In this document: positions 38,930-52,748 of the stretch, piece after piece
How the letters are laid out: each line of letters opens with the position of its first letter
How positions within the stretch are numbered: the stretch's first letter is position 1
Origin: Thauera sp.
GTDB lineage: Bacteria; Pseudomonadota; Gammaproteobacteria; Burkholderiales; Rhodocyclaceae
Assembly (NCBI GenBank): GCA_024235615.1
Contig: JACKMB010000001.1
Location: 496,001 to 560,000 of the forward strand
Length of the DNA stretch: 64,000 nucleotides
Direction: 5' to 3'
Position numbers and translations under genes: made by a program
Notes under the pieces: generated by a model
Told to the model about the DNA's origin: nothing
The model's input: only the letters and a program-made list of their open reading frames with translations
The model's database searches: none

Positions 38930-40671
38930 CGTTCAGTCTCCTGGGGCCTCGCGGGCGGCCGCGCCGGCGCAGCGGCTTGCGTGCCGGCAGCGTCGGCGAT
39001 ATCCGCGCGGTGGGCGTCCTCGTAGGCGATCTCCGCCGCGAAGGTGCGCGCCGCGTAGTCGGCCGCGTCGTTGAAGGGGTTGAGCACGCGCTCCACCCCT
39101 GCGGCGCCGAGCGCGGCGCCGTGGATGTCGTCGCGCACCACGCCGGCGATGCGGCCCTTGAAGCCGGCCTCGCCGAGCGCGTGCAGGAAGGCGCGGTTGG
39201 AGTCCCACTGCGGGAAGGTGGTCACCACCCAGCGCGCGTCGGCGAGCGGCAGGGATTCGAGGAAGCCGGGGTCCTCGCCGTCGCCGAAGCGCACCGGCAG
39301 GCGCTGGCGGCGCAGCTGGCGGACGATCTCGGGGTCGAAGTCGACGCCGAGCACCTCGATGCCGGCCTGGCGCAGCTGGCGCATCAGGCGCGCACCGTAG
39401 CGGCCGAGGCCGAACACCACGATGTCGGGCTGGCCCGCCGCCCTGCCCTGGCGCTCGACCGCGAGCTCGCGGAAGGGGCGCTTGCGCTCGAACACGCCGA
39501 GCACGGGCGCGAGGCGCTCGTAGAGCGGCTGCGAGTACAGGATCAGGTAGGTGGACATCATGATGGTGACCAGCCCGACCAGCGTGGTGAGGCCGAGCGC
39601 CTCGACGCCGATGTGGCCGAGGGTGATTCCCATCGCCACGAACACGATGGAGAACTCGCTGATCTGCGCCACGGTGAGGCCGGCCATGAAGCCGGTGCGC
39701 TTGCGATAGCCCATGTAGCCCATGATCGCCATCACGATCAGCGGATTGCCGATGAGCACGAACAAGGAGAGGATCACTGCCGGCCACAGCTCGCCGCCGA
39801 GGGTGGAGAAATCGAGCTTGGCGCCGAGATCCACGAAGAAGAACAGCAGCATGAAGTCGCGGATGCCGGTCAGGCGCGCGTTCATCGCCTCGCGGTAGGC
39901 GGTGGAGGCGAGCGAGAACCCGGCCATGAAGGCGCCCGCCTCCTTGCTGAAGCCGGCGACCTCGCCGAGCGCGGCGAGCCCGGTGCCCCAGGCGATGGCG
40001 AAGATCAGCAGCAGCTCCTGCGAGCGCGCCATCGCGTGCACCAGCCAGGGCAGGACGTAGCGCATGAGCACGAACATCAGCGCGGTGGCCCCCACCAGGC
40101 GCAGCGCGAGCTGTCCCGCCACGGCCAGCACGGCATCCTCGCCGGCGCCGCGCAGCGCGCTCATGGTCATCATCGCCAGCACCACGGCGACGTCCTGCAC
40201 GATCAGGAAGCCCACCGCGATGCGCCCGTGCAGCGAGTCGAGCTCGCGCTTGTCCGACAGCAGCTTGACCACGATGATCGTGCTCGAGAAGGTCAGCGCC
40301 ACCGCGACGTAGAGCGCCTCCATCAGGCTCTTGCCCATCAGCACGATGATGAGGAAGCCGAACACGATGGTGAAGCCGAGCTGGCCGAGGCCGGTGGCGA
40401 GCGCGACCGGGCCGATGTGGCGGATATGGTGGAGGTCGAGCTTGAGGCCGACCACGAAGAGCAGCACGGTGACGCCGATCTCGGCGAGGAGCGCGACCTG
40501 ATCGTGCGCGGTGACGATACCGAACACCGCCGGCCCGACCAGGATGCCGACCACGATGTAGGCGATCAGCACCGGCTGGCGCAGGCGCACCGCGATCGCC
40601 CCGGCCAGCGCGGAGATGATCAGCAGCACGGCGAATTCGGCGTAGGGCCCGTGGGCCAGCATCGCGGCCAT
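38926..40671 (-). CDS. KefB/CPA2-type monovalent cation:proton antiporter with TrkA-N domain
   Basis: 581 residues. About twelve helices form the Na+/H+-exchanger CPA2 domain (1-385), with the helix 4-6 texts TFSSTIIVVKLLSDK and GRIAVGFLIVQDVAVV. A cytosolic Rossmann RCK/TrkA-N domain follows (about 415-530) with the motif VFGLGRYGARL. The Ala/Pro-rich tail is not conserved. Likely function is K+ or Na+ efflux gated by nucleotide. GAGG precedes the ATG. It is coupled with the Usp gene downstream. Confidence 0.9.
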   Translation of the reverse strand: MAAMLAHGPYAEFAVLLIISALAGAIAVRLRQPVLIAYIVVGILVGPAVFGIVTAHDQVALLAEIGVTVLLFVVGLKLDLHHIRHIGPVALATGLGQLGFTIVFGFLIIVLMGKSLMEALYVAVALTFSSTIIVVKLLSDKRELDSLHGRIAVGFLIVQDVAVVLAMMTMSALRGAGEDAVLAVAGQLALRLVGATALMFVLMRYVLPWLVHAMARSQELLLIFAIAWGTGLAALGEVAGFSKEAGAFMAGFSLASTAYREAMNARLTGIRDFMLLFFFVDLGAKLDFSTLGGELWPAVILSLFVLIGNPLIVMAIMGYMGYRKRTGFMAGLTVAQISEFSIVFVAMGITLGHIGVEALGLTTLVGLVTIMMSTYLILYSQPLYERLAPVLGVFERKRPFRELAVERQGRAAGQPDIVVFGLGRYGARLMRQLRQAGIEVLGVDFDPEIVRQLRRQRLPVRFGDGEDPGFLESLPLADARWVVTTFPQWDSNRAFLHALGEAGFKGRIAGVVRDDIHGAALGAAGVERVLNPFNDAADYAARTFAAEIAYEDAHRADIADAAGTQAAAPARPPARPQETER

Positions 40672-40816
40672 CGTTCGATCCTCGTGTCACTCCGCGAGGC
40701 ACCCGGGGTACGGGGGCGCGCGGAGCGCAAGCAGTGCCTGTGATCGAATGGTAACCGATCCGCCCCCCGGGACCGTCGGCCTCCCGGAGTGCACGGGCCG
40801 GACGGCCAGTGGCCGC

Positions 40817-41371
40817 TCAGCCCTTCGCGGGGGTGGGCAGCAGCACGATGCAGGTACCGGCGAGGCGGTCGTGGAGGAACTGGCGATCGCGATCGACCAG
40901 CGCCCACGCCAGGCCGATGCCGCCGAGCAGCACCGAAGACCAGGCGAGCGCGTAGCGCAGCCAGCAGCGCCCGAGCGAGGCGATGCGGCCGTCGGCAGCG
41001 GTGACGATCTTCAGCCGCCAGGTCTGCATCGCCAGGGTCTGCCCGCCACGTCGCCAGTACCACACGAAATAGACCCCGAGCACGCCGAACACATGCAGCC
41101 AGAGCAGCCAGCCCGGCGGGGCGAACTCGGCGGCGATGCCGAGCATCAGGTAGGGCACGAGGAAGGTGAGCGCGAGCACGCCGAGCAGCAGCATCGACTC
41201 GTAGAGCATCGAGGCGAGGCGGCGACGCAGCCCGGCGAGCTCCGCGCTGGGGCGGTCGCTGGCGGTCGCACCGGCCGTGTCCTTGCGGTTGAGGGCATCT
41301 CGTGCCGGGGGCTGGGCGGCAGGCACCCCGTCAGGAGCGGCCTTGCCGGCCCGGCTCTTGCTACGCGTCAT
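40817..41371 (-). CDS. RDD-family membrane protein
   Basis: 184 residues. A charged N-terminus (about 1-45) leads into an RDD domain: LRRRLASMLYESMLLLGVLAL, GGQTLAMQTWRLKIV and CWLRYALAW, then DRDRQFLHDRLAGT. Three hydrophobic helices. The function of the family is uncertain; some members act in Na+ or osmolyte transport. ATG 41371 marks the start of sensible sequence. The 145 bp before the antiporter hold nothing clear, and the 268 bp between this gene and the acetolactate synthase gene show no leader peptide or attenuator I could identify. Confidence 0.8.
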   Translation of the reverse strand: MTRSKSRAGKAAPDGVPAAQPPARDALNRKDTAGATASDRPSAELAGLRRRLASMLYESMLLLGVLALTFLVPYLMLGIAAEFAPPGWLLWLHVFGVLGVYFVWYWRRGGQTLAMQTWRLKIVTAADGRIASLGRCWLRYALAWSSVLLGGIGLAWALVDRDRQFLHDRLAGTCIVLLPTPAKG

Positions 41372-41639
41372 GAGTCGATCCAGGCGGCCGCATCGGTGCG
41401 GCACGAAAATGGGCGTTGCGGCGGGAAAACAGGGAGCAGGGACAGCGTCGAGCGACCGCCGGCGCGGCGGCAGGCTGAAAGCCTGTGGCAGCGGCAGGCG
41501 CAGGACAACGTCAAGAGCGCGACCAGGTTCGCTGCGCGCGCCTGCCCGCCTCATCCGGGACCGCCTGCAGCCTTGACCAAACCGCGACCGGCCGGTAACG
41601 TTCTGCGTTTATTCAAAACCCCAATAGAGCGAGTTCGCG

Positions 41640-43352
41640 ATGGTGCTGTCCGGAGCCGAAATTGTAATCAGGTGCCTGCAGGAAGAAAAGGTCGAGTATG
41701 TCTTCGGTTACCCGGGCGGCGCGGTCCTCTTCCTGTACGACGCGCTCTTCCAGCAGGACAAGGTCCGCCACGTGCTGGTGCGCCACGAGCAGGCCGCGGT
41801 GCACGCCGCCGACGGCTTCGCGCGCAGCACCGAGAAGGTCGGCGTCGCCATGGTGACCTCCGGCCCCGGCGCCACCAACGCCGTCACCGGCATCGCCACC
41901 GCCTACTGCGACTCGATCCCGATGGTGATCATTTCCGGCCAGGTGCCGGTCGCCGCGATCGGCCAGGACGCGTTCCAGGAAGTCGACACCGTCGGCATCA
42001 CCCGCCCCTGCGTCAAGCACAACTTCCTCGTCAAGGACGTGCGCGACATCGCCGCGACGATGAAGAAGGCCTTCCACCTCGCCCGCACCGGCCGCCCCGG
42101 CCCGGTGCTGGTCGACATCCCGAAGGACGTGTCGATGCAGCGCTGCGAGTACGAGTATCCGAAAGAGATCTCGATGCGCTCGTACAACCCGGTGACCAAG
42201 GGCCACTCGGGGCAGATCAAGAAGGCGGTGCAGCTGCTCCTCGAGGCCAAGCGCCCGATGATCTACACCGGCGGCGGCGTGGTGCTGTCGAACGCGGCCG
42301 AACCGCTCACCAAGCTCACCCGGCTCCTCGGCTACCCGATCACCAACACCCTGATGGGCCTCGGCGGCTACCCCTCGAGCGACCGCCAGTTCCTCGGCAT
42401 GCCGGGCATGCACGGCACCTTCGAGGCCAACATGGCGATGCACTACTCCGACGTGCTGCTCGCCGTCGGCGCCCGCTTCGACGACCGCGTGATCGGCAAC
42501 CCGGCGCACTTCGCCGAGGAGCCGCGCAAGATCATCCATGTGGACATCGACCCGTCGTCGATCTCCAAGCGCGTGCGCGTTGATACTCCGATCGTCGGCG
42601 ACGTCAAGGAAGTGCTCGAGGAGATGATCCGCCAGCTCGAATCCGGCGAGGCGCGTCCCAACCCCGAGGCGCTGGCCGCGTGGTGGAAACAGATCGAGCA
42701 GTGGCGCGACCGCAAGTGCATGGTCTACAAGAACTCGGACGAGATCATCAAGCCGCAGTTCGTGATCCAGAAGCTGTGGGAAGTCACCGGCGGCGACGCC
42801 ATCATCACCTCGGACGTCGGCCAGCACCAGATGTGGGCGGCGCAGTACTACGGCTTCGACAAGCCGCGGCGCTGGCTCAACTCGGGCGGCCTGGGCACGA
42901 TGGGCGTGGGCATGCCCTACGCCATGGGCGCCAAGCTCGCCAACCCCGACGTGCCGGTGGCCTGCGTGACCGGCGAGGCCTCGATCCAGATGAACATCCA
43001 GGAGCTGTCGACCTGCAAGCAGTTCCGCCTGCCGATCAAGATCTGCAACCTGAACAACCGCTACCTGGGCATGGTGCGCCAGTGGCAGGAGCTCTTCCAC
43101 GGCGGCCGTTACTCCGAGTCCTACATGGACTCGCTGCCCGACTTCGCCAGGCTGGCCGAGGCCTACGGTCACGTCGGCATCCGCGTCGACCGTCCCGCCG
43201 ACGTCGAGGGCGCGCTGCGGGAGGCGTTCACAACCCACAGGAACGAGCTCGTGTTCCTCGACTTCCAGATCGACCAGACCGAGAACGTCTATCCGATGGT
43301 GCAGGGCGGGAAGGGTCTCACCGAGATGATCCTGTCGGCCGAAGACCTCTGA
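41640..43352 (+). CDS. ilvI: Acetolactate synthase large subunit (biosynthetic)
   Basis: 570 residues. ThDP-enzyme layout: N-terminal EYVFGYPGGAVLFLYDAL with the catalytic glutamate in VRHEQAAVHAADG, a FAD-binding middle domain, and the C-terminal ThDP/Mg motif starting GEASIQMN and ending NLNN. The final DNA-binding-like loop is absent, as normal. It forms 2-acetolactate or 2-aceto-2-hydroxybutyrate for Val, Leu and Ile synthesis. It heads the ilvI-ilvH-ilvC operon. Confidence 0.95.
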   Translation: MVLSGAEIVIRCLQEEKVEYVFGYPGGAVLFLYDALFQQDKVRHVLVRHEQAAVHAADGFARSTEKVGVAMVTSGPGATNAVTGIATAYCDSIPMVIISGQVPVAAIGQDAFQEVDTVGITRPCVKHNFLVKDVRDIAATMKKAFHLARTGRPGPVLVDIPKDVSMQRCEYEYPKEISMRSYNPVTKGHSGQIKKAVQLLLEAKRPMIYTGGGVVLSNAAEPLTKLTRLLGYPITNTLMGLGGYPSSDRQFLGMPGMHGTFEANMAMHYSDVLLAVGARFDDRVIGNPAHFAEEPRKIIHVDIDPSSISKRVRVDTPIVGDVKEVLEEMIRQLESGEARPNPEALAAWWKQIEQWRDRKCMVYKNSDEIIKPQFVIQKLWEVTGGDAIITSDVGQHQMWAAQYYGFDKPRRWLNSGGLGTMGVGMPYAMGAKLANPDVPVACVTGEASIQMNIQELSTCKQFRLPIKICNLNNRYLGMVRQWQELFHGGRYSESYMDSLPDFARLAEAYGHVGIRVDRPADVEGALREAFTTHRNELVFLDFQIDQTENVYPMVQGGKGLTEMILSAEDL

Positions 43353-44933
<1,581 letters not shown>

Positions 44934-44955
44934 TCGCCCCGGCGTTCGGTCCAAG

Positions 44956-44989
44956 GGCCGGTACCGCAGTCGCGGTGCCGGCCTTTTTC
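44956..44989 (+). terminator. Rho-independent terminator after ilvC
   Basis: GGCCGGTACCGC (44956-44967) pairs with GCGGTGCCGGCC (44972-44983) around a 4-nt loop and is followed by TTTTT. It ends the ilvIHC transcript. Confidence 0.85.
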
Positions 44990-45074
44990 GTTGCGGCGGC
45001 GGCCATGTGCCTTGCGCGGCTGCGGTACGGCGGCGAGCGCTTTTGCAGCCGGGCGCGCGTGTGCGTGCGCTAAA

Positions 45075-45965
45075 ATGACGATTCTGGATTCCACGGAGGC
45101 GACACCCAAGGTGCCCGATATCGAACACGCCCCGCTGCCCTTGCCCGACAAGCGCCGCCGCGGCATCTACATCCTGCCGAACCTGTTCACCACCGCCGCG
45201 CTGTTCGCCGGCTTCTATGCGATCGTGCAGGCGATGAACCAGCGCTTCGAGTACGCCGCGGTGGCCATCTTCGTCGCCATGGTGCTCGACGGCCTCGACG
45301 GCCGTATCGCCCGCCTGACCAACACCCAGAGCGAGTTCGGGGCCGAATACGACTCGCTCTCCGACATGGTCTCCTTCGGCGCCGCACCGGCGCTGGTCAT
45401 GTACGAGTGGGCGCTGCAGGACCTCGGCAAGCTCGGCTGGGTCGCCGCCTTCATCTACTGCGCCGGCGCCGCGCTGCGCCTGGCGCGCTTCAACACCAAC
45501 ATCGACGTGGTCGACAAGCGCTACTTCCAGGGCCTGCCCAGCCCGGCGGCGGCGGCGCTGGTCGCCGGCATGGTGTGGGTGGGCATCGACAACGGCTTCG
45601 CCGGCGACGACCTGCGCTGGTACGCCGCGGTGCTGACCATCTTCGCCGGCGTCTCCATGGTCAGCAACGTGCTGTTCTGGAGCGGCAAGAGCATCAACCT
45701 GCGCAAGAGCGTACCCTTCATCGTGCTGATCGCGCTGGTGCTCGCCTTCGCGCTGATCTCCAGCTACCCGCCCGGCATCCTGTTCGCCCTCTTCCTCGCC
45801 TACGCCGGCTCCGGCTACATCGTCGCCGCGCTGCGCTGGCGCCGACGCCGCTCGCACCGGGCCGAACCTGCCAGCCCGGCCTCCCCCACCCATACCGAAC
45901 AAGCCGGCGACACCGCCGCCGCGCCCGTCGAGGGCGCCTCATCCGACCCCGGGAGCAAGCCATGA
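45075..45965 (+). CDS. pssA: CDP-diacylglycerol--serine O-phosphatidyltransferase
   Basis: 296 residues. The CDP-alcohol phosphotransferase motif D-G-x2-D-G-x-x-A-R...G-x3-D-x3-D shows as [20 protein letters not shown] followed by YDSLSD. About eight membrane helices follow, and the C-terminal tail is hydrophilic and low complexity. It makes phosphatidylserine at the inner membrane. ATG 45075 ([13 protein letters not shown]) is used. The stop overlaps the leuA start. Confidence 0.92.
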   Translation: MTILDSTEATPKVPDIEHAPLPLPDKRRRGIYILPNLFTTAALFAGFYAIVQAMNQRFEYAAVAIFVAMVLDGLDGRIARLTNTQSEFGAEYDSLSDMVSFGAAPALVMYEWALQDLGKLGWVAAFIYCAGAALRLARFNTNIDVVDKRYFQGLPSPAAAALVAGMVWVGIDNGFAGDDLRWYAAVLTIFAGVSMVSNVLFWSGKSINLRKSVPFIVLIALVLAFALISSYPPGILFALFLAYAGSGYIVAALRWRRRRSHRAEPASPASPTHTEQAGDTAAAPVEGASSDPGSKP

Positions 45966-47497
45966 AAGACAAGCTGATCATCTTCGACACCACCTTGCGC
46001 GACGGCGAGCAGAGCCCGGGCGCGTCGATGACCCGTGACGAGAAGCTGCGCATCGCCCGCCAGCTCGAGCGTATGCGCGTGGACGTCATCGAGGCCGGCT
46101 TCGCCGCCGCCTCCAACGGCGACTTCGAGGCGGTGCGCTCGATCGCCGAGGCGATCAAGGAGTCCACCGTCTGTACGCTGGCGCGCGCCAACGAGCACGA
46201 CATCCGCCGCGCCGGCGAGGCCATCCGCCCGGCGGCGCGCGGCCGCATCCACACCTTCATCGCCACCAGCCCGATCCACATGGAGAAGAAGCTGCGCATG
46301 ACGCCCGACGAGGTCGTCGCGCAGGCGGTCAAGGCGATCGGTTGGGCGCGCGAGTACACCGACGACGTCGAGTTCTCCGCCGAGGACGCCGGCCGCTCCG
46401 AGATCGACTTCCTGGTGCGCATCTTCGAGGCCGTGATCGACGCCGGCGCGAAGACCATCAACGTGCCCGACACCGTGGGCTACAACGTGCCCGAGCAGTT
46501 CGCCACCACCGTGGGCACGCTGATCGAGCGCGTGCCCAACTCCGACAGGGTGGTGTGGTCGGTGCATTGCCACAACGACCTCGGGCTGGCCGTGGCCAAC
46601 TCGCTGGCCGCGGTGCGTGCGGGTGCGCGCCAGGTCGAATGCACGATCAACGGCCTCGGCGAGCGCGCCGGCAATGCCTCGCTCGAGGAGATCGTCATGG
46701 CGGTGCGAACCCGCGCCGACATCTTCCCGGTCGAGACCGGCATCGACACCACGCAGATCGTGCCGGCCTCCAAGCTGGTGTCGCAGATCACCGGCTACCC
46801 GGTGCAGCCCAACAAGGCCATCGTCGGTGCCAATGCCTTCGCGCACGAGTCGGGCATCCATCAGGACGGCGTGCTCAAGCACCGCGAGACCTACGAGATC
46901 ATGCGCGCCGAGGACGTCGGCTGGGGTGCCAACAAGCTGGTGCTCGGCAAGCTCTCCGGGCGCAACGCCTTCCGCGCCCGCCTGCAGGAGCTCGGCATCG
47001 AGATCGAGAGCGAGGAGCACCTCAACCAGGCCTTCGCGCGCTTCAAGGAGCTCGCCGACCGCAAGTCGGAGATCTTCGACGAGGACCTCACCGCGCTGAT
47101 GCGCGACGAGGCAGTCACGCCGGCGCCCGAGCAGTACCGCCTGGTGTCGACCCGCTTCCACTCCGAGACCGGCGAGACCCCGGTGGCCGAAATCACCCTG
47201 TCGATCGGCGGCGCCGAGAAGCAGGCGCGCGCCAACGGCTCCGGCCCGGTGGACGCCGCCTTCAAGGCGATCGAGACGGTCGCCACCACCGGCAGCGAGC
47301 TGCTGCTGTACTCGGTGAACGCGATCACCAGCGGCACCGACGCCCAGGGCGAGGTCACCGTGCGCCTGTCGCGCGACGGCCGCGTGATGGACGGCCAGGG
47401 CGCCGACACCGACATCATCGTCGCCTCGGCCAAGGCCTACCTGAACGCGCTCAACAAGCTGCACGCGGGCGCGGAGCGGCTCAACCCGCAGGTGTGA
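45962..47497 (+). CDS. leuA: 2-isopropylmalate synthase
   Basis: 511 residues. The HMGL-like TIM barrel starts [12 protein letters not shown] (9-20). The metal ligand HCHNDLGLA, the [10 protein letters not shown] segment and [18 protein letters not shown] follow. The C-terminal LeuA dimer/regulatory domain (about 390-511) gives leucine feedback. It condenses ketoisovalerate with acetyl-CoA. Its ATG overlaps the pssA TGA. The order ilvIHC-pssA-leuA is typical of betaproteobacteria. Confidence 0.95.
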   Translation: MKDKLIIFDTTLRDGEQSPGASMTRDEKLRIARQLERMRVDVIEAGFAAASNGDFEAVRSIAEAIKESTVCTLARANEHDIRRAGEAIRPAARGRIHTFIATSPIHMEKKLRMTPDEVVAQAVKAIGWAREYTDDVEFSAEDAGRSEIDFLVRIFEAVIDAGAKTINVPDTVGYNVPEQFATTVGTLIERVPNSDRVVWSVHCHNDLGLAVANSLAAVRAGARQVECTINGLGERAGNASLEEIVMAVRTRADIFPVETGIDTTQIVPASKLVSQITGYPVQPNKAIVGANAFAHESGIHQDGVLKHRETYEIMRAEDVGWGANKLVLGKLSGRNAFRARLQELGIEIESEEHLNQAFARFKELADRKSEIFDEDLTALMRDEAVTPAPEQYRLVSTRFHSETGETPVAEITLSIGGAEKQARANGSGPVDAAFKAIETVATTGSELLLYSVNAITSGTDAQGEVTVRLSRDGRVMDGQGADTDIIVASAKAYLNALNKLHAGAERLNPQV

Positions 47498-47510
47498 GGG
47501 GCACCAGGCG

Positions 47511-47656
47511 CCTCCTGCAGGAGCGCCGGAAGGCGCGAATGCCGGCGGCGGTCGCGGACCGGTGGCGCAACGCTCCGCGGGCACCGCGGTGACCGACGGG
47601 TTCGCGGCTGCCGCCGCTCCTACATGGGGCAGCCCGGTTCGCGGCTGCCGCCGCTC

Positions 47657-47662
<6 letters not shown>
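47511..47662. repeat. REP-like repeat cluster E
   Basis: A plus copy with a GGAA loop follows the leuA stop (near 47515). Two tandem minus copies (ttcgcggctgccgccgctcc-tacatgggg) lie near 47600 and 47638, with arms GCGGC/GCCGC. The last overlaps the end of the DUF2069 gene. Confidence 0.8.
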
Positions 47663-50213
<2,551 letters not shown>

Positions 50214-50344
50214 GGTCCCCGGCGAAAGACTGAAGGTGCCTGCATTCTATCCCCTTCCGCCGCAAGCACGCCGCAACACCGCGCGCCCATGCTGCACGGG
50301 ATCGGACGAGAGGGGCGGAAGCGCTGGCGACGGACAAGAAAGCC

Positions 50345-50373
50345 TTGTCCGCAGCGCGCGACTCCCCTATAAT
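50345..50373 (+). promoter_or_regulatory. Promoter of the rpsP operon
   Basis: TTGTCC (50345-50350) and TATAAT (50368-50373) are spaced exactly 17 bp, a near-consensus sigma-70 promoter 37 bp upstream of the rpsP start. Confidence 0.8.
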
Positions 50374-50410
50374 CCGCGGTTTTTCGCATCCACCGATCAG
50401 GAACATCCAG

Positions 50411-50662
50411 ATGGTCGTCATTCGCCTTGCCCGTGGTGGCGCCAAAAAGCGCCCGTTCTTCAACATGGTCGTTGCCGATTCGCGCAACCGCCGCGACGGT
50501 CGCTTCATCGAGCGCGTCGGCTTCTACAACCCGATCGCCTCGGGCGCCGAAAAGGGTCTCGTGATCAACGCCGAGCGTCTCGCCTACTGGCAGCAGAACG
50601 GCGCCCAGCTGTCGCCCACCGTCGCCCGCCTGGTCAAGCAGGCTGCCACGGCCGCGGCCTGA
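50411..50662 (+). CDS. rpsP: 30S ribosomal protein S16
   Basis: 83 residues: [39 protein letters not shown] and the [11 protein letters not shown] tail are typical bS16. It is an assembly protein of the small subunit. It heads the rpsP-rimM-trmD-rplS operon. ATG 50411 follows a CAG; the longer frame upstream contains the promoter. Confidence 0.97.
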   Translation: MVVIRLARGGAKKRPFFNMVVADSRNRRDGRFIERVGFYNPIASGAEKGLVINAERLAYWQQNGAQLSPTVARLVKQAATAAA

Positions 50663-50690
50663 CCGACGTCGATCAGCGGCTGAGCGGCGC

Positions 50691-51209
50691 ATGATCGTAC
50701 TGGGGCGCATCGTCGCCCCTTTTGGCGTTCAGGGCTGGATCAAGATCCACCCCTTCGGTGACGACCCCGCCTCGTGGCGGAAGATGTCGCACTGGTGGCT
50801 GTGCAGCGACGACGACGCGCCCGCCGAGGCGTGGAAGCAATACACGCTGACCGCCTGTCGCGCGCACGGCAAGGGGTTGGTGGCCGCGCTTGCCGAGGTG
50901 GCCGACCGTGGCGCGGCCGAGGCCGTCGACGGCTTCTACATCGGCGCGCCGCGCGAGGCCCTGCCCAAGCCTGCCGAGGGCGAGTACTACTGGGGCGACC
51001 TCGTCGGCCTGGCGGTGGAAAACGAGGCGGGCGAGGCGTTCGGCACGGTCGCAGGGCTGATCTCGACCGGCGCGCACGACGTCCTGCAGGTACGTGAAGG
51101 CAATGGCGACGAGGCGGTCGAACGCCTGATCCCCTTCGTCGCGGCCTACGTGCTCGACGTCGACCTGGCCACCCGGCGCATCCGGGTCGCCTGGCAGAAA
51201 GACTGGTAA
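50691..51209 (+). CDS. rimM: Ribosome maturation factor RimM
   Basis: 172 residues. [20 protein letters not shown] opens the N-terminal RimM barrel. The PRC-like C-terminal barrel has [29 protein letters not shown] and [12 protein letters not shown]. It assists 16S processing near S19. It lies in the rpsP operon. Confidence 0.95.
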   Translation: MIVLGRIVAPFGVQGWIKIHPFGDDPASWRKMSHWWLCSDDDAPAEAWKQYTLTACRAHGKGLVAALAEVADRGAAEAVDGFYIGAPREALPKPAEGEYYWGDLVGLAVENEAGEAFGTVAGLISTGAHDVLQVREGNGDEAVERLIPFVAAYVLDVDLATRRIRVAWQKDW

Positions 51210-51229
51210 CACGGGACTGTGGAAGGCCG

Positions 51230-52078
51230 GTGAATCCGCACATCCCGCAAGGCGAGACGCAGCAGGCGAGCCCTCCGGGCGTTGCGGGCGGGCCGCGTCG
51301 ATACGACGTGGTCACCCTCTTCCCCGAGATGTTCGCCGCGCTCACCGGCAGCGGCATCACCCGGCGGGCGATCGATCGCGGGCTGTACGCGCTGGAGTTT
51401 CACAACCCGCGCGACTTCACCAGCGATCCGCATCGCACGGTGGACGACCGCCCCTACGGCGGCGGCCCCGGCATGGTGATGCTGGCCGAGCCGCTGACGC
51501 AGGCGATCCGCGCCGCACGCGCGGCACAGCAAGCGGCGCTCGGCCGCAGCGGGCGGGTGATCTACCTGTCCCCGCAAGGGCGCAGGCTGGCGCAGGAGGT
51601 GGTGCTGGAGCTGGCCGCCGAGCCCGCGCTGGTGTTGCTGTGCGGGCGCTACGAGGGCGTGGACCAGCGCCTGATCGACCGCGAGGTCGACGAGGAACTG
51701 TCGCTCGGCGACTTCGTGCTGTCGGGCGGCGAGCTGCCGGCGATGGTGCTGCTCGATGCGATCGTGCGCCAGCTGCCCGGCGCGCTGAACACCGCCGGCT
51801 CGGCGCAGGAGGATTCCTTCGCCGACGGGCTGCTGGACTGTCCGCACTACACGCGGCCGGAGCTGTACGAAGACGAACGGGTGCCCGATGTGCTGCTGTC
51901 GGGCAACCACGCGGCGATCCGCCGCTGGCGGCTGAAGCAGTCCCTCGGCCGCACCTGGCTGCGCAGGCCCGACCTGCTCGGGGCGCGGCCGTTGAGCAAG
52001 ACCGAATTGAAACTGCTTGACGAGTTCAGGCAGGAGCAAGCCGGGACGCAGGACGCACTGGAACCCCAGCGCGGCTGA
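51230..52078 (+). CDS. trmD: tRNA (guanine-N1)-methyltransferase
   Basis: 282 residues from a GTG start (GGAAGG upstream). SPOUT-knot motifs: [46 protein letters not shown] and [16 protein letters not shown]. It methylates G37 of tRNAs. The first 25 residues ([13 protein letters not shown] region) are a non-conserved extension, so an internal start remains possible. Confidence 0.95.
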   Translation: MNPHIPQGETQQASPPGVAGGPRRYDVVTLFPEMFAALTGSGITRRAIDRGLYALEFHNPRDFTSDPHRTVDDRPYGGGPGMVMLAEPLTQAIRAARAAQQAALGRSGRVIYLSPQGRRLAQEVVLELAAEPALVLLCGRYEGVDQRLIDREVDEELSLGDFVLSGGELPAMVLLDAIVRQLPGALNTAGSAQEDSFADGLLDCPHYTRPELYEDERVPDVLLSGNHAAIRRWRLKQSLGRTWLRRPDLLGARPLSKTELKLLDEFRQEQAGTQDALEPQRG

Positions 52079-52175
52079 GCGTCCTTTCACAAACGGCGCG
52101 CATCAGGTTGCGACCTGCTCTGCGGCCAGGCCGACGCAAGAGGCGAAGGCCGATAACATCGATGGAGTATCTGCA

Positions 52176-52583
52176 ATGAACCTGCTTCAGCAACTCGAAC
52201 AGGAAGAAATGGCCCGCGTCTCGCAGGGCAAGACCATCCCCGAGTTCGGTCCCGGCGACACCGTGATCGTCCAGGTGAAGGTCAAGGAAGGCAACCGCGA
52301 GCGTCTGCAGGCCTACGAGGGCGTGGTCATCGCCAAGCGCAACCGCGGCCTGAACTCTTCCTTCATCGTCCGCAAGATCTCCTCGGGCGAAGGTGTCGAG
52401 CGTACCTTCCAGACCTACTCGCCGCTGGTCGCCGGCGTCGAGGTCAAGCGTCGTGGTGACGTGCGTCGCGCCAAGCTGTACTACCTGCGCCAGCGCTCGG
52501 GCAAGTCGGCGCGCATCAAGGAAAAGCTGGACTACAAGGCTGCCGCTGCCAAGCGTGCCGCCCAGCAGCAACAGGAAGGCTGA
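52176..52583 (+). CDS. rplS: 50S ribosomal protein L19
   Basis: 135 residues: [54 protein letters not shown] and [20 protein letters not shown] are bL19 text. A Lys/Gln-rich tail ends the protein. The last gene of the operon, with its terminator 25 bp after. Confidence 0.97.
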   Translation: MNLLQQLEQEEMARVSQGKTIPEFGPGDTVIVQVKVKEGNRERLQAYEGVVIAKRNRGLNSSFIVRKISSGEGVERTFQTYSPLVAGVEVKRRGDVRRAKLYYLRQRSGKSARIKEKLDYKAAAAKRAAQQQQEG

Positions 52584-52607
52584 TCGCTCCGGCGGTCGCT
52601 TCATCGG

Positions 52608-52633
52608 AACGGGCCTTCGGGCCCGTTTTTTTG
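52608..52633 (+). terminator. Rho-independent terminator of the rpsP operon
   Basis: AACGGGCC-TTCG-GGCCCGTT with a UUCG-type loop is followed by a T-run (52626-52632). A textbook intrinsic terminator. Confidence 0.92.
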
Positions 52634-52648
52634 TTCACCGATTTCCTC

Positions 52649-52718
52649 GTGCGGGAGCGGGTTTGCCCGCGAATCGAGCCTCGTCGAACGTCCGTTCGCG
52701 GGCAGGCCCGCTCGCACG
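52649..52718. repeat. Long inverted repeat, second REP-type family
   Basis: cgtgcgggagcgggtttgcc followed by cgcgaa (52649-52674) is inverted as ttcgcgggcaggcccgctcg plus cacg (52695-52718). It resembles the Pseudomonas-style REP text gtgggagcgggcttgcccgc and differs from the main family in this window. It lies between the rplS terminator and lptG. Confidence 0.75.
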
Positions 52719-52748
52719 AGCGCAACCCGCCCGCCCAGCAGCCCCGGC

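Noticed and set aside
41372-41639. ilv leader peptide/attenuator upstream of ilvI
   Set aside because: No short frame rich in Val/Leu/Ile codons followed by alternative hairpins and a T-run could be found.
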